NCBI GenBank assembly: GCA_900553305.1
Contig: USDI01000081.1
Location: forward strand, 1 to 8,808
Direction: 5' to 3'
Source: an uncultured Lachnospiraceae bacterium
Lineage (GTDB): Bacteria > Bacillota > Clostridia > Lachnospirales > Lachnospiraceae
DNA length: 8,808 bases
A program made the position numbers and the translations under genes. Positions 1 through 7,150 of the stretch are shown here, in pieces (the first letter of the stretch is position 1; each line of letters starts with the position of its first letter). The notes beneath the pieces are model-generated. The model made no database searches and was not told the origin of the DNA. It saw only the letters and a program-made list of their open reading frames with translations.

Positions 1-210
1 AATAAACAACACGACAAGTCCCGCCAGCGTTGAAAAAATCTGCTTGCGGAACAAATAAGTGGAATCATTATAGGTCAGATTTGCATCATAGGCACTGGTC
101 GAATACAGCATGACAAGACCAAACGCCAGCAAAAACAACACAATAAAAAGTAACGTATAATCGGAAAAGGATTCCTGATTTTTACGTGATCCTCTCTTAA
201 ATCTGTCCAT
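1..210 (-). CDS. ftsW: FtsW/SpoVE-family SEDS protein, N-terminal part only
   Basis: The first 70 codons of a gene that continues past the left edge. The product starts MDRFKRGSRKNQ, then has a first membrane segment (about residues 18-38) ending in GLVMLYSTSAYDA, a stretch typical of the FtsW/RodA/SpoVE (SEDS) family, and a second hydrophobic segment from about residue 60. SEDS proteins are membrane glycan-strand polymerases that work with a class B PBP. FtsW serves the septum and SpoVE the spore cortex; 70 residues cannot tell these apart, and the place after murD fits either. It starts 9 bases after the murD stop. The ATG at 210 has its AGGAG about 14 bases away. An in-frame TTG at 216 has the same AGGAG 8 bases away, so a start two codons earlier is possible. 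Confidence 0.88.
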   Translation of the reverse strand, partial: MDRFKRGSRKNQESFSDYTLLFIVLFLLAFGLVMLYSTSAYDANLTYNDSTYLFRKQIFSTLAGLVVLFI

Positions 211-219
211 TGACAAAAC

Positions 220-1581
220 CTACTCTCCTAATTGATGAACCATTTCCTTAAACATTTTGCCGCGAACCTCATAGTTCGGGAACATTCCCCAGCTTGCACA
301 CGCCGGAGACAATAACACGGCATCTCCCGGAACGGCATTCTGTACGCAGATCTCGAACGCCTCTTCAAAGGTATCTGCAAGAATGATATTCGAAACTCCA
401 TGCTTTCTTGCACACTCTGCGATTTTGTCCCTCGTCTGACCGATCAGGACAAACGCTTTCACCTTGCCATCAAAGTTCTCAATCCATTCATCGTATTCAC
501 TCTGCTTGTCATAGCCTCCTCCGATCAGGATGGTGGGCTTTGTCATGGCACGGATTCCCTGTATGGCAGCATCCGGATTCGTTCCCTTCGAATCGTTGTA
601 ATAATCTACTCCGTTCTTCGTAGCAACGAATTCAATCCGGTGTTCCACTGCCTTAAACTGACGGACTGTTGCAAGAATGACATCCATCGGAACATCCATT
701 GCACGGCAGATGGCAATCGCTGCCATCACGTTTTCTACATTACATAAGCCAACCAGATTCATTTCATGAATGTTCATCAGCTTCTGTGCCTTGCCATTTT
801 CTGCAAGCATGATCTCTTCTCCCTGAAGGAAAAGTCCGTCAGCAAGCTCTCTTTTTGAGGAGAAAAATACCACTTTCGCAGGGCATTTGTCTCCAAATGC
901 TCTGGTATAGGCATCCTCATAATTGAGTACACAGACATCCTCTTTCGTCTGGTTTGATGCAATCTTCTCCTTTGTCTTCACATAGCACTCCATGGTGTGG
1001 TGACGGTTCAAATGATCCGGTGTAATATTTAAGATCGCGGATACCCTCGGCGCAAAGGTGTGGATCGTCTCCAACTGGAAGCTGCTGATCTCCGCAACCA
1101 CCACGGAATCCTCCTTCGTGTCCATCGCAATATCCGTATAAGGATTTCCAATATTTCCCACAACAAAAACGGACGGTTTGTACGCACTCATAATCTCACC
1201 GACAAGCGTGGTTGTCGTGGTCTTTCCGTTCGTACCGGTAATGGCAATCACTTCACCTTTGGAAAAGGCATAGGCAAGCTCAATCTCTCCCCATACCGGA
1301 ATTCCTCTTTTTTCAAAAGAAACCACCATATCGGAATCAATCGGAACCCCGGGACTTATTACCAGCAGTTCCACCTGCTCTTCCAGCCCGGAAGGAAGTG
1401 TGCCTGTTACAATCTGTAAGGAAGAAATTCCTGTGGTCTTCTCCTTTAAGGCTTCCACATCCAGCTTCTCATTACTGTCAAACAGAATCGTCTTCGCACC
1501 GGCCTTTGACAAAAGACCTGCTGCCCCGATTCCGCTTTTTCCTGTTCCAATTACCAATACGGTTTTATTCTGTAAATCCAT
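220..1581 (-). CDS. murD: UDP-N-acetylmuramoyl-L-alanine--D-glutamate ligase
   Basis: A 453-residue cytoplasmic Mur ligase that adds D-glutamate to UDP-MurNAc-L-Ala using ATP. The N-terminal Rossmann-like part (VLVIGTGKSGIGAAG, residues 8-22) is followed by the ATP-binding P-loop GTNGKTT (116-122), EISSFQLE (164-171), ITPDHLNRH (186-194), HRIEF (314-318), YNDSKGTNP (328-336) and SPACASWGMF (425-434). Length is normal for MurD. The ATG at 1581 is chosen because GAGG lies 8 bases upstream and the Rossmann strand begins right after it. A longer reading from TTG at 1620 would add 13 unlike residues and overlap mraY. Two positions differ from the form I expect: C280 in GLCNVEN where GxHNxxN is common, and G432 in SWGMF where D is common. 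Both may be lineage traits. The gene starts 16 bases after mraY. Confidence 0.97.
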   Translation of the reverse strand: MDLQNKTVLVIGTGKSGIGAAGLLSKAGAKTILFDSNEKLDVEALKEKTTGISSLQIVTGTLPSGLEEQVELLVISPGVPIDSDMVVSFEKRGIPVWGEIELAYAFSKGEVIAITGTNGKTTTTTLVGEIMSAYKPSVFVVGNIGNPYTDIAMDTKEDSVVVAEISSFQLETIHTFAPRVSAILNITPDHLNRHHTMECYVKTKEKIASNQTKEDVCVLNYEDAYTRAFGDKCPAKVVFFSSKRELADGLFLQGEEIMLAENGKAQKLMNIHEMNLVGLCNVENVMAAIAICRAMDVPMDVILATVRQFKAVEHRIEFVATKNGVDYYNDSKGTNPDAAIQGIRAMTKPTILIGGGYDKQSEYDEWIENFDGKVKAFVLIGQTRDKIAECARKHGVSNIILADTFEEAFEICVQNAVPGDAVLLSPACASWGMFPNYEVRGKMFKEMVHQLGE

Positions 1582-1597
1582 GTTCTTAACCTCGTTT

Positions 1598-2557
1598 CTA
1601 TATTCCCAGCAATGCGACAATGCACATTACTGCAGTCATTATGGTAAATAATGCAACAATGCGTGTTTCCTCCCATCCGCACAGTTCAAAATGGTGATGG
1701 AGCGGCGCCATCTTCAGAAGCCGCTTTCCTCCGCTTACCTTAAAATACAAAACCTGAACAATCACGGAAAGCACTTCGATCACATACACAATACCGACCA
1801 GTGGAAGCAATAACGGCAGATCCATCAGATACGCACAGGCTGCCACGAAACCTCCCAGCGCAAGGGAGCCGGTATCTCCCATAAAGACACTCGCCGGATG
1901 CACATTAAATAAAAGGAATCCCAGTAATGCTCCCGCAACTGCTCCCGTCACCGGAAACAGTCCCTCATGCCAAAACACCGAGACGATCAGCCACAGCATC
2001 GCAACCATCATTGTCACGCTCGCTGCCAGTCCATCCAGTCCATCGGTAAGATTCACCCCGTTTACCGTTCCTATCACGACAAAGAAAAATACCGGAATCG
2101 TAAAGGCTCCCAGAGACAGGCTTTTCCCATTGGAAAACGGAATCCGCATCAGGAAATCCATCCCGCGCACTTCATACAGGTAATACCAGAATCCCGCCGT
2201 TAAGAGAAACTGCAGTAAAAACTTTTGAAATGCGGACAATCCCTTCGATCTTCGAAGGACTACCTTGATAAAATCATCTAAGAAGCCGATCAGTCCAAAA
2301 CCAAACGTTACACACAATACCGGTATCCCCTCCGGAAACCTGCCAAGGAACGGAAGTGTCGAAAGCAGAATACTCAACAGAATGATAATTCCACCCATGG
2401 TCGGCGTTCCCGATTTACACAGATGAGTGCTCGGTCCATCCTCTCTTACTGTCTGGCGTACCTTTACCTTCTTCAGTAGCGGAATCAGCAGCTTACCAAG
2501 CAGTGCACTCAGTAAAAAAGCTGACAGAATCGGTAAAACCACATCTTGCATTTTCAT
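1598..2557 (-). CDS. mraY: Phospho-N-acetylmuramoyl-pentapeptide transferase
   Basis: A 319-residue multi-pass membrane enzyme that moves phospho-MurNAc-pentapeptide from UDP to undecaprenyl phosphate, making lipid I on the cytoplasmic face. Clear family signatures are TPTMGG (51-56), the DD pair in GFLDDFIK (94-95), NGVNLTDGLDG (166-176), FMGDTGSLALGG (225-236, with D228) and the HHH motif (287-289) in the last large loop. About ten hydrophobic segments are visible, as expected, and the length is normal. The ATG at 2557 has AAAGG 8 bases upstream, overlapping the stop of the preceding PBP gene. A second ATG two codons later is less well spaced. It follows the spoVD-like gene by 12 bases, where many related clusters have murE and sometimes murF. 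Confidence 0.97.
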   Translation of the reverse strand: MKMQDVVLPILSAFLLSALLGKLLIPLLKKVKVRQTVREDGPSTHLCKSGTPTMGGIIILLSILLSTLPFLGRFPEGIPVLCVTFGFGLIGFLDDFIKVVLRRSKGLSAFQKFLLQFLLTAGFWYYLYEVRGMDFLMRIPFSNGKSLSLGAFTIPVFFFVVIGTVNGVNLTDGLDGLAASVTMMVAMLWLIVSVFWHEGLFPVTGAVAGALLGFLLFNVHPASVFMGDTGSLALGGFVAACAYLMDLPLLLPLVGIVYVIEVLSVIVQVLYFKVSGGKRLLKMAPLHHHFELCGWEETRIVALFTIMTAVMCIVALLGI

Positions 2558-2569
2558 TAATCATACCTT

Positions 2570-4294
2570 TCAATTATAATCCATTTTGTCCAGATAGGGA
2601 AGAACATTTTCGAAAAGCTGACGTACGACAGGGGCGGCCACCTGACCGCCATAATATACTCCCTGTGGATTATGGATAATCGCAATCGCAAGCACCTCTG
2701 GATCGTCCGCCGGGGCAAATCCGATAAAGGAAGCGATGTACCTCCCGGTTCCTCTCGGAAGCGTCTGGCTGGTCGCGGTCTTTCCTCCAACCCTTGCGCC
2801 CTCCACATAGCCGTTCTTCCCGGATCCACTTTCTACCACCTGCTCTAAGATCATCCGCATGGTTGCCGATGTTTCTTCCGACACAATCTGCCTTCCCTCT
2901 TCATAAGACAGCATCTGAATGTTCTCACCCTTCCGGTCTGCCACCTTTACACCAAAATGCGGCGTGATTCTTTTGCCCCCATTTACCAGGGAGGACACCG
3001 TTGCCGCCATCTGGATCGGCGTCACCTGAAAGGACTGCCCGAAGGAAACCGTGGCCAGCTCGACCGCTTTCATGTCCTCCTTTTTGTGCATAATGGTCCC
3101 CGCCTCTCCCGGAAGATCCACGCCGGTCTTTTCCAATAAGCCGAACTGCTTGAAGTATTTGTAATAATTGTCTACTCCAAGCCGGAGACCGACCGTGATG
3201 AATACTGGGTTACAAGAATTCATCGTTGCCTGGACGAACGTCTGGGTTCCGTGTCCGGTGATCTTGTGGCAGCGGATCCGGCGGTCCTCCACCATGATGT
3301 AGCCCGGGCAGTTAAAGGTGGATTCCGGTGTTACCACGCCCTCCTCCAGGCCGGCCGATGCCGTAATGACCTTAAAGGTGGATCCCGGCTCATAGGTGTC
3401 ACTGATGCAGCCGTTACGCCACATCTGATTGAGCAGCTCCTGTTTTTGTTCTTCGCTCACTCCTTCGCCTGCCTCTCCCAGATCATAGGGATGATTCAGG
3501 TCGAATTCCGGAACATCCACCATCGCATAAAGCTCTCCATTCTTGGGATTGATGACAATGATCGATACCCTCTCCGCTTCTTTGGTTTCCATCACCTGCT
3601 TAGCAAGCTGCGTCGCATAGCTCTGGATGTTCCGGTCCATGCTGATATACAGATCCTTTCCGGGAATGGGCTCCACACGCTCTTCTCCCTCTGCTGCAAG
3701 CTCCACGCCCCTTGCATCGGTCACGGTAAGAATCGTGCCCTCCGTTCCCTTCAATACCTCCTCATATTTTACTTCCAGACCGATGATTCCCTGATTGTCA
3801 CCGCCGGTAAAGCCCAGTACCTTGGAAGCCAGCGTATCATATGGATAATATCGCTTATAATCCTCATCCACCTTTACCCCGGCCAGATCATAGCTCCGGA
3901 TCCGGTCCCCGGTTTCCTTTTCCACATTGCTCTTTACCTTTTCAATCGAGGAATACTTCTGTACCCGCTTATGGACATATTCCTCAGACAGATCCAGTTC
4001 CCGGCTTAACACCTCTACGATTTTATCCGGTTCCTTGATCTGGTTGTGAATCACAGAGATCGTACAGACCGTTTTGTTGTCTGCAAGAACCGTGCCATTG
4101 GCATCCAATATCCGTCCTCTGGCGGCCTTGATCATTCGTTCCCTTTCATGTAACTGCTGTGCTTTTTCCATATAATATTCCGAACAGTTCACCATCAGAT
4201 AACCGAGCCGTACCATCAAAAGACAGAGCAGTACAACGCATACGAAGAAAAAGGTCACAATCTTTTTCCGGTGAAAGGTCTTATTTTTCTGCAT
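2570..4294 (-). CDS. spoVD: SpoVD-like class B penicillin-binding protein
   Basis: A 574-residue peptidoglycan D,D-transpeptidase with a short basic cytoplasmic N-terminus, one membrane segment (about 10-33), a dimerisation/pedestal region (about 55-200) and an outward-facing transpeptidase domain. The active-site motifs are STFK (305-308) and SCN (360-362). The third motif reads KTAT (505-508) instead of KTGT. No C-terminal PASTA domain is present, unlike B. subtilis SpoVD; the protein ends soon after VLPYLDK. As the second of two tandem class B PBPs, ahead of mraY, murD and a SEDS gene, it fits SpoVD, which in sporulating Firmicutes makes spore cortex with SpoVE. That role is inferred from position. 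The ATG at 4294 is chosen because GAGG lies 6 bases upstream. An in-frame ATG at 4306 has no ribosome binding site. The start is tied to an RNA hairpin (4295-4346). Confidence 0.9.
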   Translation of the reverse strand: MQKNKTFHRKKIVTFFFVCVVLLCLLMVRLGYLMVNCSEYYMEKAQQLHERERMIKAARGRILDANGTVLADNKTVCTISVIHNQIKEPDKIVEVLSRELDLSEEYVHKRVQKYSSIEKVKSNVEKETGDRIRSYDLAGVKVDEDYKRYYPYDTLASKVLGFTGGDNQGIIGLEVKYEEVLKGTEGTILTVTDARGVELAAEGEERVEPIPGKDLYISMDRNIQSYATQLAKQVMETKEAERVSIIVINPKNGELYAMVDVPEFDLNHPYDLGEAGEGVSEEQKQELLNQMWRNGCISDTYEPGSTFKVITASAGLEEGVVTPESTFNCPGYIMVEDRRIRCHKITGHGTQTFVQATMNSCNPVFITVGLRLGVDNYYKYFKQFGLLEKTGVDLPGEAGTIMHKKEDMKAVELATVSFGQSFQVTPIQMAATVSSLVNGGKRITPHFGVKVADRKGENIQMLSYEEGRQIVSEETSATMRMILEQVVESGSGKNGYVEGARVGGKTATSQTLPRGTGRYIASFIGFAPADDPEVLAIAIIHNPQGVYYGGQVAAPVVRQLFENVLPYLDKMDYN

Positions 4295-4346
4295 AAAAAA
4301 CCTCATAGAAAAGGTATTGTTATAATTTATTACCCTTCCTATGAGG
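4295..4346 (-). promoter_or_regulatory. Terminator-like hairpin covering the spoVD ribosome binding site
   Basis: In minus-strand RNA the 5' arm CCUCAUAGGAAGGGUA (4346-4331) pairs with the 3' arm UACCUUUUCUAUGAGG (4316-4301) over 16 base pairs, including two G-U pairs, around a 14-base loop (4330-4317). U6 follows (4300-4295), then the AUG at 4294. The two imperfect positions pair only in minus-strand RNA; in plus-strand RNA they would be A-C mismatches. The 3' arm contains the GAGG used by the spoVD-like gene. The element therefore looks like an intrinsic terminator, an RBS-hiding hairpin, or both, lowering read-through expression of the second PBP and perhaps of the genes after it. No alternative antiterminator fold was found by eye. 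It sits in the widest gap of the cluster (76 bases). Confidence 0.75.
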
Positions 4347-4370
4347 TTATGCCTTTGTATTTTCAGGTTT

Positions 4371-6620
4371 CTACGGAGCCTCTGCCGTGGTATCCTGTCC
4401 GGTGTTCTCCGTTCCGGTATCTCCTGTCGTATCCTCTGTGGTGTCCTCTCCGGTTCCACCCTCGGCTTCGCCGCCTTCAAAGCTTTCTCCGTACACCGCA
4501 CCCGTTACCGGATCAACATAAGCACCGGTATTCGGATCCACCGCATAGCCGGTTGCCGGATCAATCGGGAAGTCCTTCCATGGTTCATTGCGTGGTGTTT
4601 CTTCCGTGGTTCCATCCCCCTCTGCCGTGGCATCTCCGGTATTTTCTCCATCCTCTCCTTCGGTTGCTGTATCTTCTTGTGAAACAACCGGAGTCCGGAT
4701 TTCGATCTGAAGCTGTTCTAATTCTTCCCGTTCCTTATCGGTCAGTTCCTCGGTCATGAAAATGCCAAGATAAGGAAGCGCCTCGGTAAGAATACTCCGC
4801 ACGATACGGGTTGCATACTTCGCATCGTCCTGTGTTGCCACATTCGGACGGTCCACAACCACATAAATCGCAATCTGCGGATTGTCTGCCGGAGCATATC
4901 CCATAAAGGAAACTACATACTGACGGTTGCCTCGGGGAAGCGTTTCGGCAGTTCCTGTTTTACCCCCGATCATGTAACCTGCCGGACGGGCGGTTTTACC
5001 GGTTCCGTGTTCCCCGGTAACAACGGTATTACACATCTCCCGGATCTTTTCGGAGGTTTCCTCGGAAACGGTCTGCTTCAATACACGGGGTTCAATATTC
5101 TGTACGGTTGCTCCCGACGGGCTGATGATCTTCTTAACCATATGCGGTTCATAATAATATCCACCGTTAATCAGGGAACTGAATCCACTGATCATCTGGA
5201 TCATCGTACAGTTGTAGGACTGTCCGAAGCTGTTTGTCGCAAGATCCGAGGAGCCCATGGTATCTTTGTTAAAAATAAGGCTTGCGGTACGTGCTTCTCC
5301 TGCCAGGTCAATATTCGTCTTTAACCCAAGATTAAAGATATGCTGGAACTTCGTAAACGTATCTACCCCCGTGGCTTTTGCAACGTACATCATCACCACG
5401 TTACAGGAACGTTCAATTCCTTCCGATACGGTAAGAAGTCCGTCACCGTAACGGTTGTGGCAGCGGATCTTGTGACCGCCGACTTCAAGAAGTCCCTCAC
5501 AGTTATAGGTTTCATTTCCGGTAATTGCACCGCTTTCAATCGCTGCCGCTACCGTAAAGGGCTTGGAAACGGAACCCGGTTCATAGGTATCGTTAATACA
5601 GAAATTCTTCCATAATGCGTTGAGGTTGCTATAATACTGATCTCCCTCAAGGGTACCGACATTTTCTTCATTAATGTATTCTTCGGTTTTCTCGCCGTTT
5701 TCATCAAGGAGCCGCATGCCAAGCAATGCATCCGTATTCCGCACATCATTCAGATTAAAGGTGGGATAACTTGCCATGGCAAGAATCTCTCCGTTATTGA
5801 CATCCATAATGATACAGCCTACATTGTTGGCACCATTTCCCTCATGGGCGTTATCCTTATATTCTTCATTAAATTTCAGCAGATATTTCTCTACAATGCT
5901 CTGCAGATTGGCATCAATCGTGGACTGTATGGTATTGCCGTCTACCGCTGCAATGGTTGTCCTTTCCACATTCGCATCCGAATTCATATAACCATATTCC
6001 CGTCCCGGTGTTCCGGTCAGCACATCGTTATAATATTCTTCCAGGCCATAGGATCCCACATTATCATTCGTCGTAAATCCAATGACATCACAGGCCAGGG
6101 TATTACCCGGATACATTCTCTGGTATTCTTCCTCGAACCAGACCCCCTGAACCAGAGATCCTTCTGCGTTCTGCAATTCCTTGAACCCTTCAATCTGTTC
6201 ATAGGTCTGACGCTTCGCCAGCACATAATAGCGTGACGAGTCACCGTTTTCTGCAATATAGGAGCGGACCGCCGATGTATCAATCCCGAACTCCTGCCGC
6301 AAGGCATCCAGCGTCGGCTCCAGATACTCTTCCTTCTCCGATACCGCTACCGCATCCAGTATGACATTATAAACCTTCTCGCTCGAAGCCAGAATACTTC
6401 CGTTCCGGTCAAGAATGGATCCTCTTTTGTACGGAATGGTCGTACTGTCATACTTCTGCTGGGACAAAATCTGCTTCTTGTAACGCTCTCCATTGTCTCT
6501 GCTGATGGTGAATAACCGATAGGTTAAACCCACAAAAGCCAGCAGCACTATCATAAATAGCACTACCAGCTTCTTCTGCATTCTTACTGTAAATCGATTT
6601 CCTTTTGCCTGTCTTGCCAA
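4371..6620 (-). CDS. ftsI: Septal class B penicillin-binding protein (FtsI/PBP2B type)
   Basis: A 749-residue D,D-transpeptidase that cross-links septal peptidoglycan. It has a basic N-terminus, one membrane segment (about 17-37), a pedestal region (about 55-230) and an extracellular transpeptidase domain. Active-site motifs are SVSK (350-353), SCN (405-407) and KTGT (554-557). From about residue 622 there is a 125-residue Glu/Asp/Thr/Gly-rich tail, interrupted by three DPxTG units (687-710), where Bacillus relatives carry PASTA domains. The start is TTG at 6620: AAGAGG lies 7 bases upstream, and the only nearby ATG (6581) lacks a well-placed binding site and would remove 13 residues before the membrane segment. 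It follows ftsL by 38 bases, the usual place of ftsI/pbpB. The FtsI role rests on motifs plus position; the downstream paralogue is taken as SpoVD. Confidence 0.93.
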   Translation of the reverse strand: MARQAKGNRFTVRMQKKLVVLFMIVLLAFVGLTYRLFTISRDNGERYKKQILSQQKYDSTTIPYKRGSILDRNGSILASSEKVYNVILDAVAVSEKEEYLEPTLDALRQEFGIDTSAVRSYIAENGDSSRYYVLAKRQTYEQIEGFKELQNAEGSLVQGVWFEEEYQRMYPGNTLACDVIGFTTNDNVGSYGLEEYYNDVLTGTPGREYGYMNSDANVERTTIAAVDGNTIQSTIDANLQSIVEKYLLKFNEEYKDNAHEGNGANNVGCIIMDVNNGEILAMASYPTFNLNDVRNTDALLGMRLLDENGEKTEEYINEENVGTLEGDQYYSNLNALWKNFCINDTYEPGSVSKPFTVAAAIESGAITGNETYNCEGLLEVGGHKIRCHNRYGDGLLTVSEGIERSCNVVMMYVAKATGVDTFTKFQHIFNLGLKTNIDLAGEARTASLIFNKDTMGSSDLATNSFGQSYNCTMIQMISGFSSLINGGYYYEPHMVKKIISPSGATVQNIEPRVLKQTVSEETSEKIREMCNTVVTGEHGTGKTARPAGYMIGGKTGTAETLPRGNRQYVVSFMGYAPADNPQIAIYVVVDRPNVATQDDAKYATRIVRSILTEALPYLGIFMTEELTDKEREELEQLQIEIRTPVVSQEDTATEGEDGENTGDATAEGDGTTEETPRNEPWKDFPIDPATGYAVDPNTGAYVDPVTGAVYGESFEGGEAEGGTGEDTTEDTTGDTGTENTGQDTTAEAP
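4488..4560 (-). repeat. Three tandem DPxTG units in the PBP tail
   Basis: Three consecutive 8-residue units, DPATGYAV, DPNTGAYV and DPVTGAVY (residues 687-710 of the first PBP), give a 24-base period in the DNA. The units share DP, TG and small or aromatic residues. They lie between two acidic, Thr-rich low-complexity stretches, outside the transpeptidase fold. I do not know a function; an extended, wall-spanning linker or a small binding patch is conceivable. Confidence 0.7.
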
Positions 6621-6627
6621 AATTTTA

Positions 6628-6633
6628 CCTCTT
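6628..6633 (-). promoter_or_regulatory. Ribosome binding site that fixes the TTG start of the first PBP
   Basis: AAGAGG on the minus strand lies 7 bases before the TTG at 6620. It decides the choice of a TTG start over the downstream ATG at 6581, which has no comparable site at a workable distance. Confidence 0.65.
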
Positions 6634-6658
6634 ACGGTTCTGCATCCTTCCCCGGATA

Positions 6659-7132
6659 CTAATTCGGAATTTCACCGGTCTGTCTCACATAGTCACTACT
6701 GTCTCCGTTAAATGTGATAATCTGACCTTCCTGTGCATATCCCATACCCAGTTCCTGAATGGCAATCCGTTTTACTTCATCCAGATTAATACTACTTGTT
6801 ATTCTACTATAATTTTCGTCATTATCAAGTCTTAAATCGTTTAAAATCTTTTCCTGTCTGGAAATATTCTTAATGCTGTTCGTGATATCCGACTGCAATG
6901 ACAGATACATGGTTAAAATCATTCCCGCAGCAACCATAGCGACTGCAAGAAACAATACATAGCCGATATTCATCCGGCGTGCTCTCGCACGGTTACGATG
7001 TGTCTGCTCACTGACACGACGATGCGGCTGTTCAATCTGAGGCAGTACTTCAAGCCTTCTGGCTGTATTTCCCTGCACATAGATACTGTTCCGATATGCA
7101 GTTTTCCTGGTTGTTCTTGTATCAGCCCTCAT
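6659..7132 (-). CDS. ftsL: FtsL-type cell division protein
   Basis: A 157-residue bitopic membrane protein. A basic cytoplasmic N-terminus (about 1-53, many Arg) leads to one membrane segment (about 55-77). A short heptad-like helical stretch (about 78-105) and the C-terminal ELGMGYAQEGQIITF (127-141) follow, matching the LGM end seen in many FtsL/DivIC-type proteins. FtsL joins DivIC and DivIB/FtsQ at the septum and helps activate the FtsW-FtsI pair. Sequence conservation in this family is weak, so the call rests on topology, the LGM end and position between rsmH and a class B PBP. The ATG at 7132 has GGAGG 8 bases upstream, 18 bases after the rsmH stop. The cytoplasmic part is longer than in the shortest FtsL proteins, and the first 50 residues look disordered. 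Confidence 0.85.
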   Translation of the reverse strand: MRADTRTTRKTAYRNSIYVQGNTARRLEVLPQIEQPHRRVSEQTHRNRARARRMNIGYVLFLAVAMVAAGMILTMYLSLQSDITNSIKNISRQEKILNDLRLDNDENYSRITSSINLDEVKRIAIQELGMGYAQEGQIITFNGDSSDYVRQTGEIPN

Positions 7133-7150
7133 AAGTTATGCCTCCATTCC

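Noticed and set aside
1582..1620. Longer MurD start at TTG 1620
   Set aside because: It would add 13 residues unlike MurD and overlap mraY by 23 bases, while ATG 1581 has GAGG 8 bases away and is followed directly by the Rossmann strand.
3251..4009. 252-residue plus-strand open frame opposite the SpoVD-like gene
   Set aside because: It lies wholly antisense to a clear PBP gene, shows no family motif, and has a shadow-like composition (His/Arg/Leu-rich). It is a by-product of the codon use of the real gene.
4295..4501. Longer SpoVD reading from GTG at 4501 or ATG at 4306
   Set aside because: The long form runs through the end of the preceding gene and gives an Arg/Pro-rich shadow sequence. 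ATG 4306 has no ribosome binding site; ATG 4294 has GAGG at 6 bases.
4271..4759. 162-residue plus-strand open frame opposite the PBP tail and hairpin
   Set aside because: Its Pro/Leu/Arg-rich sequence mirrors the low-complexity tail on the other strand. No binding site, no motif.
6625..6645. Tiny reading frame MQNRKR in the gap between ftsL and the first PBP
   Set aside because: Six codons with its purine-rich stretch too close to the ATG for a normal binding site; no sign of a leader peptide.
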